This document shows positions 33,478 through 44,699 of a stretch of 64,000 bases of DNA, one piece after another (positions within the stretch are counted from its first letter, which is position 1; every line of letters starts with the position of its first letter). The stretch comes from Prionace glauca (taxonomy: Eukaryota; Chordata; Chondrichthyes; Carcharhiniformes; Carcharhinidae), in the NCBI GenBank assembly GCA_037974335.1, contig CM075760.1, forward strand, positions 56,476,890 to 56,540,889, in the 5' to 3' direction. Both the position numbers and the translations under genes were made by a program. The notes under the pieces are model-generated. The model was given only the letters and a program-made list of their open reading frames with translations, did no database searches and was not told the DNA's origin.

Positions 33478-35935
33478 AAGTCAGAGAGGGTTACAGCTTG
33501 GAAATAGGCCCTTGAGTCAAACTTTTTAAATCCGTAAGCTCCCTTTGGCCCATATCCCTCTATGCCTATCGTATCTATGTACATATAAAAATGCTTTTTA
33601 AAAGACAAAATAGTACCCGCCTCTATTACTACTTCTGGCAGCTTGTTCCAACCATTCACCACCCTCCGTGTGAAAAACAAAATGCCCCCTGGACACTTTT
33701 CTCTGTCACCTTAAAATTATGCCCTCTAGTTTTAGACTCAACTGCCTTTGGGAAAATATATTGACGATCCAGCTGATCTGTGTTCCCTATTATTTTATAG
33801 ACTTCTATAAGATCACCCTTCAGCCTCCTGCACTCCAGAGAAAAAAAGTCCCAGCCTATCCAGCCTCTCCTTGTAACACAACCCATCAAGTCCCGATAAC
33901 ATCCTAATAAATCATTGCTGCACTCTTCCTAGTTTAATAATATGCTTTCTATAATAGAGTGAACAGAATTGCACACATTATTCAAGATATGGCCTTACCA
34001 ATGTGTTATACAGCTTCAACAAGACATTCCAACTCTTGTATTCAATGTTCTGATCGATGAAACCAAGCATGCCAAATGCCTTCTTCACCATCTTTGACTC
34101 CATTTTGAAGAAGCTATGAACCTGTACCTCTCGATCTCTTTGTTCTTTAACTCTCACCAATGCCCTACCATTAACTGAGTAAGTCCTGCCCTGATCCAAT
34201 CTATCGAAATGCACCACATCGCATTTATCTAAATTAAACTCCACCTGCCATTCTTCATCCCACTGGCTCAATTGATCAAGATCCTGTTGCAATCAAATAC
34301 AACTTTCTTCAATGTCCACTATGCCACCAATCTTGTTATTATCTGCAAACTTACTAACCATGCCTCTAAATAATCGCATCCAAATCATTAATCTAAATGA
34401 CAAGCAACAGCTGACCCAGCACTGATTCCTGAGACACACTGCTTGTCACAAGCCTCCAGTTTGAAAAAGAAAACCCTCTACAACCACCCTCTGGCTTCTG
34501 ACAAGAATTAATTTTGTATCCATTTAGATACCTCACCATGGATCCCATGAGATTTAACGTTATAGAACATAGAACATAGAACATTACAGCACAAACAGGC
34601 CCTTCGGCCCTCGTGTTGCGCCGATCACATCAACCCCACCAATCTATAGACCTATCTATAACCCCCAATCCCATTAAACCCCATATACTCATCCAGATGT
34701 CTTTTAAAAGACCCCAGCGAGTTCGCCTCCACCACCGATGACGGCAGCCGATTCCATTCACTCACCACCCTCTGAGTGAAAAACTTACCCCTAACATCAC
34801 CTCTGTACTTCCCTCCCCGCACCTTAAATCTGTGTCCTCTCGTAGCGACCATTTCAACCCGGGGAAATAGCCTCTGAGAGTCCACCCTATCTATTCCTCT
34901 CAACATTTTATAAATTTCTATCAGGTCGCCTCTCAACCTTCGCCTCTCCAGGGAAAAGAGTCCCAGCTCCCTCAACCTATCTTCATAAGGCATGCCTCCC
35001 AGTCCAGGCAACATCCTTGTAAATCTCCTCTGCACCCTTTCAATAGCTTCTACGTCTTTCCCTATAGTGAGGCGACCAGAACTGCGCACAGTACTCCAAA
35101 TGAGGCCTGACGAGGGTCCTGTAAAGTTGCAGCATTACCTCCCGACTCCTAAACTCAATCCCTCGATTAATGAAGGCCAGTACACCATACGCCTTCTTGA
35201 TCACCTCCTCCACCTGCGAGGCCGTTGTTATGCAACAACGTAGTATGTTTTACCTTTCCAAAGGCCTTGCTAGAGTCCTTGTAGACAACATCAACCGCAC
35301 TCCCTCATCTATGTTCATGGATACCCCTTCAAAAACTCAATCAAGTTTGTAGGACATTATTTTCCATTCAAAAAGCCATGCTGAAAGTTCTTCATCCGTC
35401 GTTCCCTCTCTAAATGCCCAGAGATTTTGTCTCTCAAAATACCTTCCAACAATTTACCCACCACAGATGTGAGGTCACTGGCCTGTAGTTACCAGGCTTT
35501 TCCCTGCAGACATTTTTAAACTAAGGCAACGTTTGCCACTCTCCAATCTTCAGACACCTTACTTGTGACTATCGGTGATTCAAATACCTCAATTAAGGGT
35601 CTTGCAATTTCCTTCCTAGTCTCCCAAAATGTCCTGGGATATATTTCATCAGATCCCGGGGATTTATCTACCTGGATGCATTTTAAAACTTCCTCTTTCT
35701 CTGTATTATGTCTATTCTTCCAGACATCACATTTTTTTCTCCACAAGTTCCCTAAAATCCATGCGTTTCTCAACAATAAATACTGATGAGAAACATTCAT
35801 TTAGGATCTCATTCATCTCTCGTGGATTTGCAAATAGATGACCTTGTTGATCCTTAAGAGGCCCCTCTCTCTCCAATGTCACTCTCTGGTACTTTATGCA
35901 TTGTAGAATCTCTTTGGATTCTCTGTTGAACACGG
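33478..35935 (-). mobile_element. Older antisense CR1, interrupted by a younger one
   Basis: In antisense order from its 3' end at 33,478: C-terminal part (33,393-33,889 minus: FFTRRVVNGWNKLPEVVIEAG, FSLECRRLKGDLIEVYKI), QWDEEWQVEFNLDKC at about 34,230, a GSVLGPLL-like stretch near 34,400, then after the younger insert the DVVYKDS-like stretch at 35,270 and the SPGSDEIYPR region (35,516-35,800). The ORF is broken many times. It interrupts duplicon copy 2 inside the receptor intron, at a site intact in copy 1. Confidence 0.85.
34564..35226 (-). mobile_element. Young antisense CR1 3' end nested in the older CR1
   Basis: The minus frame at 34,652-35,089 is open for 145 codons and nearly identical to the 62,540-63,199 frame (DVEAIERVQRRFTRMLPGL, LERRRLRGDLIEIYKMLRG, FFTQRVVSEWNRLPSSVVEA). 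It starts at its 3' end with agaacatagaacatagaaca and is flanked by gttat at 34,559-34,563 and 35,227-35,231, a likely 5-bp target-site duplication in the older CR1. Confidence 0.88.
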
Positions 35936-36335
35936 TCAGGATTTTGCAGTTTTGGGTAGACTGAGTCTGTAAATTCCTGTCGCCTGTGTCCAGTTCCTAA
36001 TTCTAGAAATGCTGTTTAACGCATTGATTTTCTTGTCATTTACAGTACTCGATTTGCTTCTCCTGTTGTTTATGTTGAATCCCTGTTTCCAGTTATTAAT
36101 TCTTTCAGCAGCTGACAATTGTCTCAGGGCTTATGGGCCATGATATTTTCTGTGTGCTGTGACTTTCCATAGACGTGTGAAATCCAACACTATTCCCTCA
36201 TGAGTAAAAGATTGAGACATAACTATTTTCCCCTCTACATATAACACCAGTTCATTGCTAATAACCCACCCAGTCACCAGGCCTCAGAATCCATTTTAAT
36301 GTCCATACTTGCACAGCAAGCTCTTACAGTGAGAG

Positions 36336-37130
36336 CATATAAAACATAGAACATATAGAACATAGAACCGTACAGCACAGCACAGGCCCTTCATCCCTCG
36401 ATGTTGTGCTGAGGTACGTCCGAACCCAAGATCAAGCTATCCCAATCCCTACCATTCTGGAGTGCTCCCTGTACCTATCCAATAACCGCTTCAAAGTTGC
36501 TAAAGTGTCTGACTCCACTATCACAACAGGCAGTGTATTCCATACCCCAACCACTCTCTGAATACAGACATCGCTCGGATATCCCTTTTATATCTCCCAA
36601 CATGAACCTTATAGTTATGCCCCCTAGTAATAGTTACGTCCACCCCAAGAAAATAGTCTCTGCACGTCCACTCTATCTATCCCCCTCATCATCTTATAAA
36701 CCTCTATTAAGTCGTCTCTCATCCTCCTCTGTTCCAAAGGGAAAAGCCCCAGCTCCCTCAACTTTTCCTCATAAGACCTGTCCTCCAAAACAGGCAGCAT
36801 CCTGGTAAATCTCCTCTGCACTCTCTCCAATGCTTCCACATCCTTCTTTGAGTGATGTGACCAGAACTGCACACAATATTCCAAATGTGGTGTCGTCAAG
36901 GTGCTGTATAATTGCAGCATAACCCCATGACTCTTAAACTCAAACCCCCTGTTAATAAACGTTAACACACAATCAGACTTCTTCACGGCTCTATCCACTT
37001 GAGTGGCAACACTCAGAGATCTGTGGATGTGAACCCGAAGATTTCACTGTTCCTCCACATTCCTCAGAAACCTCCTGCGTACCCTGTAATCCACATTCAA
37101 GTTGTCCTACCAAAATGCATCATGAATGAA
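36336..37130 (-). mobile_element. Antisense CR1 3' end
   Basis: The 3' end is tatagaacatagaaccgtac; the minus frame at 36,624-36,998 reads FINRGFEFKSHGVMLQLYST, PHLEYCVQFWSHHSKKDVEA, RVQRRFTRMLPVLEDRSYEE. It is 5'-truncated. It splits duplicon copy 2 between landmarks that are contiguous in copy 1 (gagagcatat and catgttttgtaaagcttgaa), so it inserted after the duplication. Confidence 0.85.
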
Positions 37131-37450
37131 CATGTTTTGTAAAGCTTGAAGTTTAGTCATCAGTGTCATAAGTAGGCTTACATTAACACTGCAATGAAAT
37201 TACTTAAAAATCCCCGAAACACAATACTCCAGTGCCTGTTTGGATACACTGAGGGAGAATTTAGCATGGTCAATTCATCTAACAAGCTCAACTGTCAGGG
37301 AGTGGGAGGAAACCAGAGCTACCGGGAGGAAACCCATGCAGACACAGGGAGAACTTGCAGACTGTGCACAGACTGTAGCCAAGCCTGAAATTGAACCAGG
37401 GCCTCTGGTGTTGTGAGGCAACAAAGCTACCCCCTGTAGCACCACAATCT
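37131..37450 (-). mobile_element. Antisense tRNA-derived SINE shared by both duplicons
   Basis: aagtttagtcatcagtgtca, taggcttacattaacactgc, ctgagggagaatttagcatg, acccatgcagacacagggag and gaaattgaaccagggcctct follow the SINE order. It is the counterpart of 27,775-28,090. Confidence 0.8.
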
Positions 37451-37654
37451 CTCCTAGAATTACAGAAACACAAACACTCAGACACAGCCACAAACACTGA
37501 CATAATATACACGTGCTGGGAGAAACAATCAGATTAAAGCATTTCCTCCCAGTCATAAACAAACTCAAGAACAACCAAAATTGCGATAACACTCCAGAGC
37601 AATGCACACTTAAGAAAGACAAACTCGGATGGCATTCTCTTGCTCTCTCATACA

Positions 37655-37677
37655 CACACATACCACACACACACACA

Positions 37678-37735
<58 letters not shown>

Positions 37736-37745
37736 CATACACAAC
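37655..37745. repeat. (CA)n microsatellite
   Basis: A long run of acacacacacacacacacac with few interruptions, the counterpart of the shorter run at 28,262 in duplicon copy 1. Confidence 0.95.
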
Positions 37746-38279
37746 TTAGTTAACAACTACTCCCTGCCCCTTGATGATAAGGTGAGCAGTAAAACTGTGT
37801 GACACCCTAAATCGCAGGTCCACGTCCAATTTCCCACCTCTTGCTCTCTTCACCGGCAGCAGATTTTCAGCGGATTCAACCTGCCGCCCATTTCTGGCAA
37901 GAGGCTGAATAAATCAATGAAATTTATTTTAAGAAAACAAATTTAAATAATTTTAGCGATCCCGGGATGGAATTGTGTCGCACACTTGCCTTTGAAGCCT
38001 CACCGGGAGAGGTTGTGTTCGGTGAGGAAAACAGCCAGTCCACATACATGTAGACGAGTCGTGATGACCTCGTCTGTAAAACCGAAGGCCATTGAGGGCA
38101 GTGGGCAAGGTCGAGGACAAAGGTAGGTGCCTCTGGGCGATGTCCACCTGGCAGGACCAAGGAATGGGGTACGAGGTAGCGGAGTCTACAAGAACGGAGG
38201 CTGTAGCTAGTGGAGCACATTCTGAACGGAGTTGTTGGGTCATAGAGGGTCCAACTGCCATTCTGCACGCTGTCTGTGA

Positions 38280-38420
38280 GGTGGGGTGGTCCGCACTGCC
38301 ATTCTGGGTGTGATTAGTTGTGGTAGGGAGGAAGCATCACTGCCTCTCTGCATGCACAGTGGGGTAGGAAAGGAATGCCCTGCTGCCTCTCTGCATGCAC
38401 TATGGGGTACATAGATTTGG
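38280..38420. repeat. Short GC-rich duplication
   Basis: gcctctctgcatgcacagtg at about 38,341 recurs as gcctctctgcatgcactatg near 38,385, with gtggggtaggaaaggaatgc between. No gene is visible in 38,160-38,430. Confidence 0.5.
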
Positions 38421-38429
38421 AACAGGTTT

Positions 38430-38900
38430 AATCTTGTGAACTAACAGGTTGAACAGCACAAAACGGCCCATTATGTTGGAACTGGTCATCCTTTCCAATC
38501 GGATCCCATTTTCCAGCACTCGATCCACAGCCTTATATATTCTGGCGTTTGAATTGCTGATCTAAATGCCTCTTGTGGTTGTTCCCGCTTCTACCATCCT
38601 CTCAGGCCCTGAGCTGCAGATCCCAGCACCCTGTGGATGGAAACATTTTTCCTCAAATCCACACAGAAATCTGCCCTTTACCTTAATTCCACACCTACTG
38701 GTTAATGAAACCTTTACTGAAGGGAAAATGTTTCTTCCTATCATTGTGCGACATAAGTTTGTACATATCTCTTATGTTTCCACCCCACCCCACCCCACTT
38801 AAAAACACTGCCACCACCACCCACTACATCCGCTCCCTTCCAGTGTCTCTGACCTAACCAGCCTTCGTAGATGGTGAGAGTCGCAGCTGACATGCCAAAT
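38430..38900 (-). mobile_element. Antisense CR1-type fragment
   Basis: The minus frame at 38,562-38,744 reads IKVKGRFLCGFEEKCFHPQG and PERMVEAGTTTRGI, matching the CR1 end pattern F.TEEKCFHTKGVE. Its 3' end has gaacagcacaaaacggccca. The rest is decayed. Confidence 0.55.
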
Positions 38901-39039
38901 GTCCATAAATGACTGAACAAAATAGAGGCGTTCATAGTATTTTTTTTATTATAGTGTGGTCATGGAGGAGGCAGGAGAGGTTGTTGGTGATCTGGACTCT
39001 AAAACCTGAAGCTCTCCAACATTTGAACTTCATCCACTG

Positions 39040-39840
39040 ATGTAGATACGGACAGGTAGTCCACTATGCTTCCTTAAGTCGGTTTGCTTTGTTGACATTG
39101 AGGAAGAGATTATTGTTGCCACCCCAGTTCACCCAGATTCTCTGTCTTTCCTTTTATCATCGTTGGTTCAGATCTGACCCACTACAGGTGTCATCAGCAA
39201 ACTTGGAAATTGATTTGGAGGGGAACTTGGCCACACAGTCAGCACGGTATGAATGTAGAAAGGGGCCGAGGACACAGCTTGACGGGGCAGCACTGTTGAG
39301 GATGATTTGTGGAGGAGGTTTTTGTTGACTACCCTTATTTATTGCTGTCTGTGCGTCAGGAAGTTCAGAAACAAATTGCAGAGGCAGGAGTCAAACCCCA
39401 GGCCACAGGATTTGGACATGAGTTTGGTTGGAATAATGGTGTTCAAGGATGAGGAACTGTAGTCGATAAACACAAGTTGGCGTTATAAGGTTCGCTGTAG
39501 GGTCAGGGAGACGGCATTTGTGGACCTGTTGTGGATGGAGGAGAACTGTAGTGGATCCAGGCCATCTGGAAAGCCGGAACTGATTCATGCCATGACTAAC
39601 CTTTTGATGTATTTCATAATATTGGATGCCAGAATCACCGGATGACATTCATTAAGACCACCTTCTTGGCTTTTCCTTTGGACCTGGCCTCTGTTAGTGT
39701 TTTTACCTGGTGCATAGACTGGCAACCTTCCTGCTGAGGGATGATTCATGGAGCTGAACAGATCCAGTAGAACAAAGTGGGACAGTACCAATTGCACCGA
39801 GTATTATGGATGACTGCTATTCGCTGAACCCTGAAGTTTT
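39040..39840 (-). mobile_element. L2-type LINE reverse-transcriptase fragment (antisense)
   Basis: On the minus strand, 39,585-39,797 reads GLNECHPVILASNIMKYIKRLVMA, close to the conserved [21 protein letters not shown] of L2-clade LINEs; the following minus sequence gives, in shifting frames, LDPLQF-like, VDY..AFNTI-like and LNTGAPQGCVLSP-like stretches. This differs from CR1 in this window. Several frameshifts are present and the edges are approximate. Confidence 0.65.
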
Positions 39841-40279
39841 CATCCACTGCTGAAAGCAAACGCCAGTACTTTTGTTCTGTGCCAATCGAGTGTCAGATTA
39901 TTATTTCTTCCTGTGTTCTACTAACAGTGGCCACATTGTTGTAGTCTCCTCTCCAGGGTACAGTTCTGTGTAAATATAATGGAGATTCGGTGCTGTCAAG
40001 GCATCAGGATCTCCCTCTGCCAACTGTTAGTATTGTCCAGAGGAAAGGCTCAAACCAGCACTGTTTGGTACCTGCTCTGTTGTGGGGGTTGTCAGTGAGC
40101 TGTCTGAGAGACAATAATTTACCACCTACAGGACTCCAATCTAGATTTTCTGTCAGGGTTTAATTCCTCAGACAACTTAACTTACAAATCCTCCACAGGT
40201 TAGATGGACTATTTACTTGTAGCTGAGTGAGAGTCAACGTTGTGGATTCTCTCCCAAATGTGTACCATTGTGTTGCTAC

Positions 40280-40462
40280 CATGGAGCAGCACGGTGGCAC
40301 AGTGGTTAGCACTGCTGACTCACAACATCAGGGACATGGGTTCAATTCGAGTTTTGGGTCAGCAACTGTGTCGAGTTTGGACCATCTCCCCGTTTCTGTG
40401 TGGGTTTCCTCCGGATGCTTCACTTTCCTTTCGCACTGCAAAAGACGTGCTAGGTTAAAAAA
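40280..40462 (+). mobile_element. tRNA-derived SINE, sense, 5' part
   Basis: agcacggtggcacagtggtt, agcactgctgactcacaaca, gacatgggttcaattcgag (box B-like), then tgtgtgggtttcctccggat and gcaaaagacgtgctaggtt. The body stops after the middle section and is followed by an A run. It lies about 115 bp upstream of exon 2 of gene 2, in the intron. Confidence 0.88.
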
Positions 40463-40579
40463 AAAATAAGCGATTTTATGTGTGTCCATTTTTTTTAATT
40501 TCAACACATCATCAGTCTAAATGATAACTTCTTCCCATGAATCGTGTCTAATTTTATTCTTTATTTCCTTTCCTGACAG

Positions 40580-41481
40580 TGAACATAATCACAATTGTGA
40601 CACTGACAAGCAGAAACTGTGGTCTGTCCAAATGTGTCACTCGTTACCTGGTGGCGATGTCAGTGGGGGATCTGCTGGTCGTTATCCTCGACCTGATATT
40701 GAGACAGATTCCCATTCTTTATCCAGAACAGTTTTCCTTCCTGCTATCGCTCCCTGTGTGTAACATCCACGCCGTCGTGCTTTATGCAGCCACTGACTGT
40801 TCTGTCTGGTTCACCGTCACTTTCACCTTTGATCGATTTGTGGCCATTTGCTGCCCCAAGCTGAAAAGTAAATATTGCACTGAGAAATCGGCGACTGTGA
40901 TTCTGGGAACAGTGACAGTGCTGAGCTTTTTAAAGAACATTTTCTGGTATGTTATGTTATTAAATAGATATTGGCTGGCGAACCTCCCCTGGTTTTGTGA
41001 TATCAAAATAGAGTTTATGTTCTCTCCAGTCTGGGGAATTATCGAGTTCCTCCACCACATTTTAACGCCGTGTGTCCCATTTGTTCTGATTCTGCTGCTC
41101 AATGCTCTCACTGTCAGACACATTTTAGTGAGCAGCAGAGCCCGCAGGAGACTCCGGGCTCACAACAGTGGGGAGAATCCCAGAGATGCAGAGATGGAAA
41201 GTCGAAGGAAATCCATCATTTTACTGTTTGTTATCTCAGCCAATTTCATCCTCTTATGGTCGACATTCATGGTATTTTCTATATGGACTCGAATATTTTT
41301 TTTGGGCTATTGGTCGGTAACATTAGATAAGTTTGTTATGGAATTGGGCTTAATGCTGCAACTCCTGAGTTGCTGCACAAATACTGCCGTTTATGCTGTG
41401 ACACAAACTCACTTCAGACAGCAGCTAAAATATCTACTGAAATATCCCCTTACTGCAATTCTTCAACTCATTTCCCCCTGA
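40580..41481 (+). CDS. GPR139-like receptor, gene 2, exon 2
   Basis: This is the last coding exon of a class A G-protein-coupled receptor of the GPR139-like family. The exon starts at the acceptor ttcctttcctgacag|TG; the GTG spanning the junction is not a start codon but the split Val codon (P-V-N-I-I-T-I-V-T-L of helix 1). Visible features: CGLSKCVTRYLVAM, GDLL in helix 2 (usual ADLL), Cys in SLPVCNIH and in PWFCDIK for the disulfide, FDRFVAICC at the end of helix 3, a charged third loop (SRARRRLRAHNSGENPRD), helix 6 after SRRKSIILLF, NTAVY in place of NPxxY, and a short tail. The frame is intact for 902 nt, the same length as exon 2 of gene 1. Residues before helix 1 must come from a first exon upstream, at 33.1-33.4 kb or 26.5-26.7 kb. 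Confidence 0.9.
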
Positions 41482-41559
41482 GGTAAAACTGCAATCTCAA
41501 GACGCCTAGCTCTTTCTATTGGACATGCAAACTGTAAATCACCAAACAGCCTCACAGTG

Positions 41560-42275
41560 ACAGAAAGGGGAACAACTAGACTGAGAGAGAGCAGCAAGGA
41601 AATCAATAGCGAAACTGATAAAGAGAAATAGATTGAGAGAGAGAGGACATTACACGGGGACATGAAGAGCAACAGAGTTTGAAATAGTTCCTAACAGGTA
41701 TTGGGAAACATACAGACAGATAGAGAGACAGAAGGAAAGAGCAGATGCGGAGAGAGAAACTCTCACAGAGCAAGAGAGACAGGGATAGAGAGTGTGGAAA
41801 ACAGTGAGGGAGATACCTAGGGAATGAGAAAGAGAGACAGCGGACGACTGATTGGCGGATGTAATAAGACAGGGAGACAGAGACAAAGAGGAAACAAGAG
41901 ACAAAATTGAGACCGAGAGAAATAGCCAGAGACAGAGAGAATCAGAGATATAGAGACAGAATGTGAGTGAGTGGGAAAGAATGAGACTGACAGAGTACAA
42001 TGGACAGAGTGAGAGAGGGATAGACTGACAAATAATGAAAAGGGGAATAGAGATGGAGAGGGAAAGGGGGATTAAGACAAAGCAGAAGAAGGAGAGAGAG
42101 AGACTGAGAGGAGGCAGGAGACACATATAAAGAGGGTAGAGTGAGGAAGAGGCAGAGAGACGGGAAGAGGAGCATAGAGAGAGGCAAAGGCACAGTGAGA
42201 GAGAGGGACGCAGACAAAGAGAGATGGAGAGAGGGATGCAAAGAAAGACTGAAAGAGCCGGAGAGACATATTTAA
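41560..42275. repeat. Long purine-rich low-complexity tract
   Basis: About 700 bp of the plus strand is dominated by gagagacagagagaatcaga type sequence, nearly all A and G with scattered C and T. It begins about 80 bp after the stop codon of gene 2. The long minus frames (Ser/Leu-rich) are products of base composition. Confidence 0.9.
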
Positions 42276-42424
42276 TGGCTTGAACGATAACCATCAGGTG
42301 GAATTATTGGAATATGAGTTCCCTGATTGAGGCAATTAATGCTGTCCAATCCGAGAGCCCTGCAGGCATATGGAATATGGTATGTCTAACTTACCAGAAC
42401 TCAGGGTGTGTACACTCAGGGAAT

Positions 42425-42840
42425 GGACTGGTGGTTTTAACATTAGACTATTAATATGGAAACTCAGTGAATTTTCTGGGCAAGCGGGTTCCAATCCCAT
42501 CTTGGCAGATGGTGGAATTTGAATAAATATATCTGGAATTCAGAATCAGCTGGTGACCAAAAAACGCATTGTCAATTTTTTGAACAAAAAAAATCTGGTT
42601 GACCAATGCACAGAAAAGAAAATCTTCTTGTCCTTCCATGGTTAGGACTAAATGTGATTCCAGAACCACAGCAATGTGGTTGACAATTAAATTGAAACTT
42701 GATCGCTTTCTGAACATGGGCAACTAGGAGGCTGAATCGGTAAGGTCGATGCCTTGAGTTGGCAGTGATTAACAGACACTTGTTGTACCCCCAATGGAAG
42801 AGACAAGAACAATGATCTTTTTTCAAAACTCTCCTAGTGG
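42425..42840 (+). mobile_element. Second SINE family, long copy
   Basis: aatggactggtggttttaac, attagactattaatatggaa, gcgggttccaatcccatctt (box B-like), ggcagatggtggaatttgaa and atatctggaattcagaatca follow the order of a tRNA-derived SINE different from the GCACGGTGGC family. Related fragments lie at 44,520-44,690 and 59,790-60,060. The 3' half is diverged. Confidence 0.6.
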
Positions 42841-44150
42841 CTGCCAATAATATTCAGCTGTGGATACAAAATTCCCCTGTCCTCAATAAATTGAAGCAGA
42901 TCCTGTTGATGGGGGAATCCGAAAGGCGGCTAAAACCTGAGCTGCACCATCTTGGAGTGGAAGAGAACAGCTGGCTGTGGAAGATGACACACTCCTATTG
43001 GGTTCAAGAGTGCCACCCTGAACCAAGGTTCACCATTCCATCCGGGCTAAACTTTATCATGGTCACCCAAGAGTGGCAAAGTGAAGATTCTACAAGTTGC
43101 TATGCCTGGTGGCCAGGTATGGATACAGATATTTGCTTGTGGGACAGTGCTGGCAATATCAAGAGCAGAACTATCAACAGTCACTACTCTTCACATTTGG
43201 GAATGGGGAGGATGGCCATAGTTGTGACTGCACATGAACAGTGCCAATCCTTTCATGGGATCTATCTTTCTGGTAATGGGAGATGTGGATTCAAAATAGA
43301 TGGCGATAGATAGACTGAGTTATTGAAATACAAGTAAAACAGAGTAGAAATGTCACGCCTCTTTCTTGACATCCGCAGGTGTTGATTTCTGAAAATGGAC
43401 CACCCTTCATCAATCAGGAATGTGCGCATTACATGTAGAACAGAATTTGACACATTAGGGCAATGCCATGTTACCCATCATCCAACGGTCTGGCAGAAAG
43501 AACGGCCCAAACAGTAAAAGCAGATTCAGAAAATCATCCCACGGGGCAGCCCCAGCAGAGTTCTCATGGGAAGATGACTCCGCCCAAGGTTGAATCCGAT
43601 CGACCCGAGGGCGAGAGGTTGGCAAAATATCAAGGCACCCAGTGGTAATCCCACCATCCCGGAGAGAGACTTAAAGGCATTTGATAGGTCATTACTAAAG
43701 AGACATGGCAATGGATCCACGTGGCTGTGAGGCACGTTCGAGTCAGAAACAGGGCTAGTTTCCTATCAAACCTACTTGGGAGAAGCCATCCGATGGGAAT
43801 GGTTCAATCCTCTACATGCCATGAAACCCCAAGCCATGCATGGAAAATCAATTCCCAGCACACCGGAAACTTTGGAAAGAATTCCAGGTACTGCAGTTCC
43901 TGCTCTCCATTTCCGCCAGTGGGAATCTCAGAGTCTGAAACGGGCACAGCGCGTTTTAGCCTCTTGACCGCATTATCTCCCGATAAAGGGAATTCAGGCC
44001 AAAACACTCATGGTGGTAGAGGCGAGCTCCGGTCTGCTGAACCCCGCTCACTTCTGAGGCTGACCAGGAGGAACCGGACCCAGCCTTGAAACTCCAAAAA
44101 ATGCTTCCAAGGCCATCAGCCCTTGGCGGTTACTCAGACCTAGAGGGGGA
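42840..44150 (+). mobile_element. Ty3/Gypsy-type LTR retrotransposon fossil (pol part)
   Basis: A remnant of the integrase end of a Ty3/Gypsy-like pol gene. Recognisable parts in order are an integrase zinc-binding-like stretch near 43,040-43,160 (WWPGMDTDI), the integrase core near 43,370-43,510 (ISENGPPF, then PSSNGLAERTAQTVKA), and a basic end with TRRNRTQP near 44,070. Reverse transcriptase, protease and gag are not seen, and no LTR pair could be recognised. It is broken in several places and looks old. Edges are approximate. Confidence 0.75.
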
Positions 44151-44519
44151 GGGGTGCAATGACTTCAAAATTGTTCATGAGTTGGACATAGTCAAATATA
44201 AACTACCGAACTGAGGCCTGGGAAATCTGCTCACTCAGGGAGCTTCACAGAGTACAATCTGCAGAGGGTGAAACGCTGAGATTTGGGGTAAGAGTTGGAG
44301 TTTAGGGAAGTGGATGGAGAGGTGTTGCTGTGTCTTGTGTCCCTTACTACCTGGTCCCTTACTGCCAGGTCCAGTATGGGTAAGTGTCGACCATACATTA
44401 CGAAAAGTGACGTGGGACCAACAGAAGCAGGTGATTGTTGAGTAAGTCCTTGGAAGGAAAACTGAGGGAATTTTCTGAGTAGCTCCTACTGATGTCACAA
44501 CTTCAGGAAGGATTCCTGA

Positions 44520-44690
44520 TGTTGTCAATGTTCTGGGCACGAACCACATCTCTACAGCTGATGGAATTTGAATTGAATAAAAATTGTCTGGAATTAAAAA
44601 TCTACTGATGACCATAAACACATGTTTGAATGTTGAAAGTGCCAATTCCATTTACTAACGTCTTTTAGGGAACAAATTTTCCAGGGGGGT
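44520..44690 (+). mobile_element. Second SINE family, fragment
   Basis: gctgatggaatttgaattga, ataaaaattgtctggaatta, aatctactgatgaccataaa and acgtcttttagggaacaaat match the body of the SINE at 42,425. The tRNA-like head is missing or decayed. Confidence 0.65.
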
Positions 44691-44699
44691 GGGAATAAA

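Larger units (their letters stand above)
32685..38160 (+). repeat. Receptor first-exon duplicon, copy 2
   Basis: This is the direct-orientation partner of 26,150-28,805, with the same leader, repeats, exon, donor and intron landmarks, then the shared SINE, (CA)n and gggagaggttgtgttcggtg near 38,010. It is about twice as long as copy 1 because CR1 elements at 33,478-35,935 and 36,336-37,130 inserted later. Confidence 0.8.

Noticed and set aside
40579-40581. GTG start codon for gene 2 exon 2
   Set aside because: The GTG spans the acceptor junction and encodes the split Val of helix 1; without the first exon the receptor would lack most of helix 1.
41463-42294. Long Ser/Leu-rich minus frames (69 to 214 codons)
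   Set aside because: They are readings of the purine tract; composition alone removes stops.
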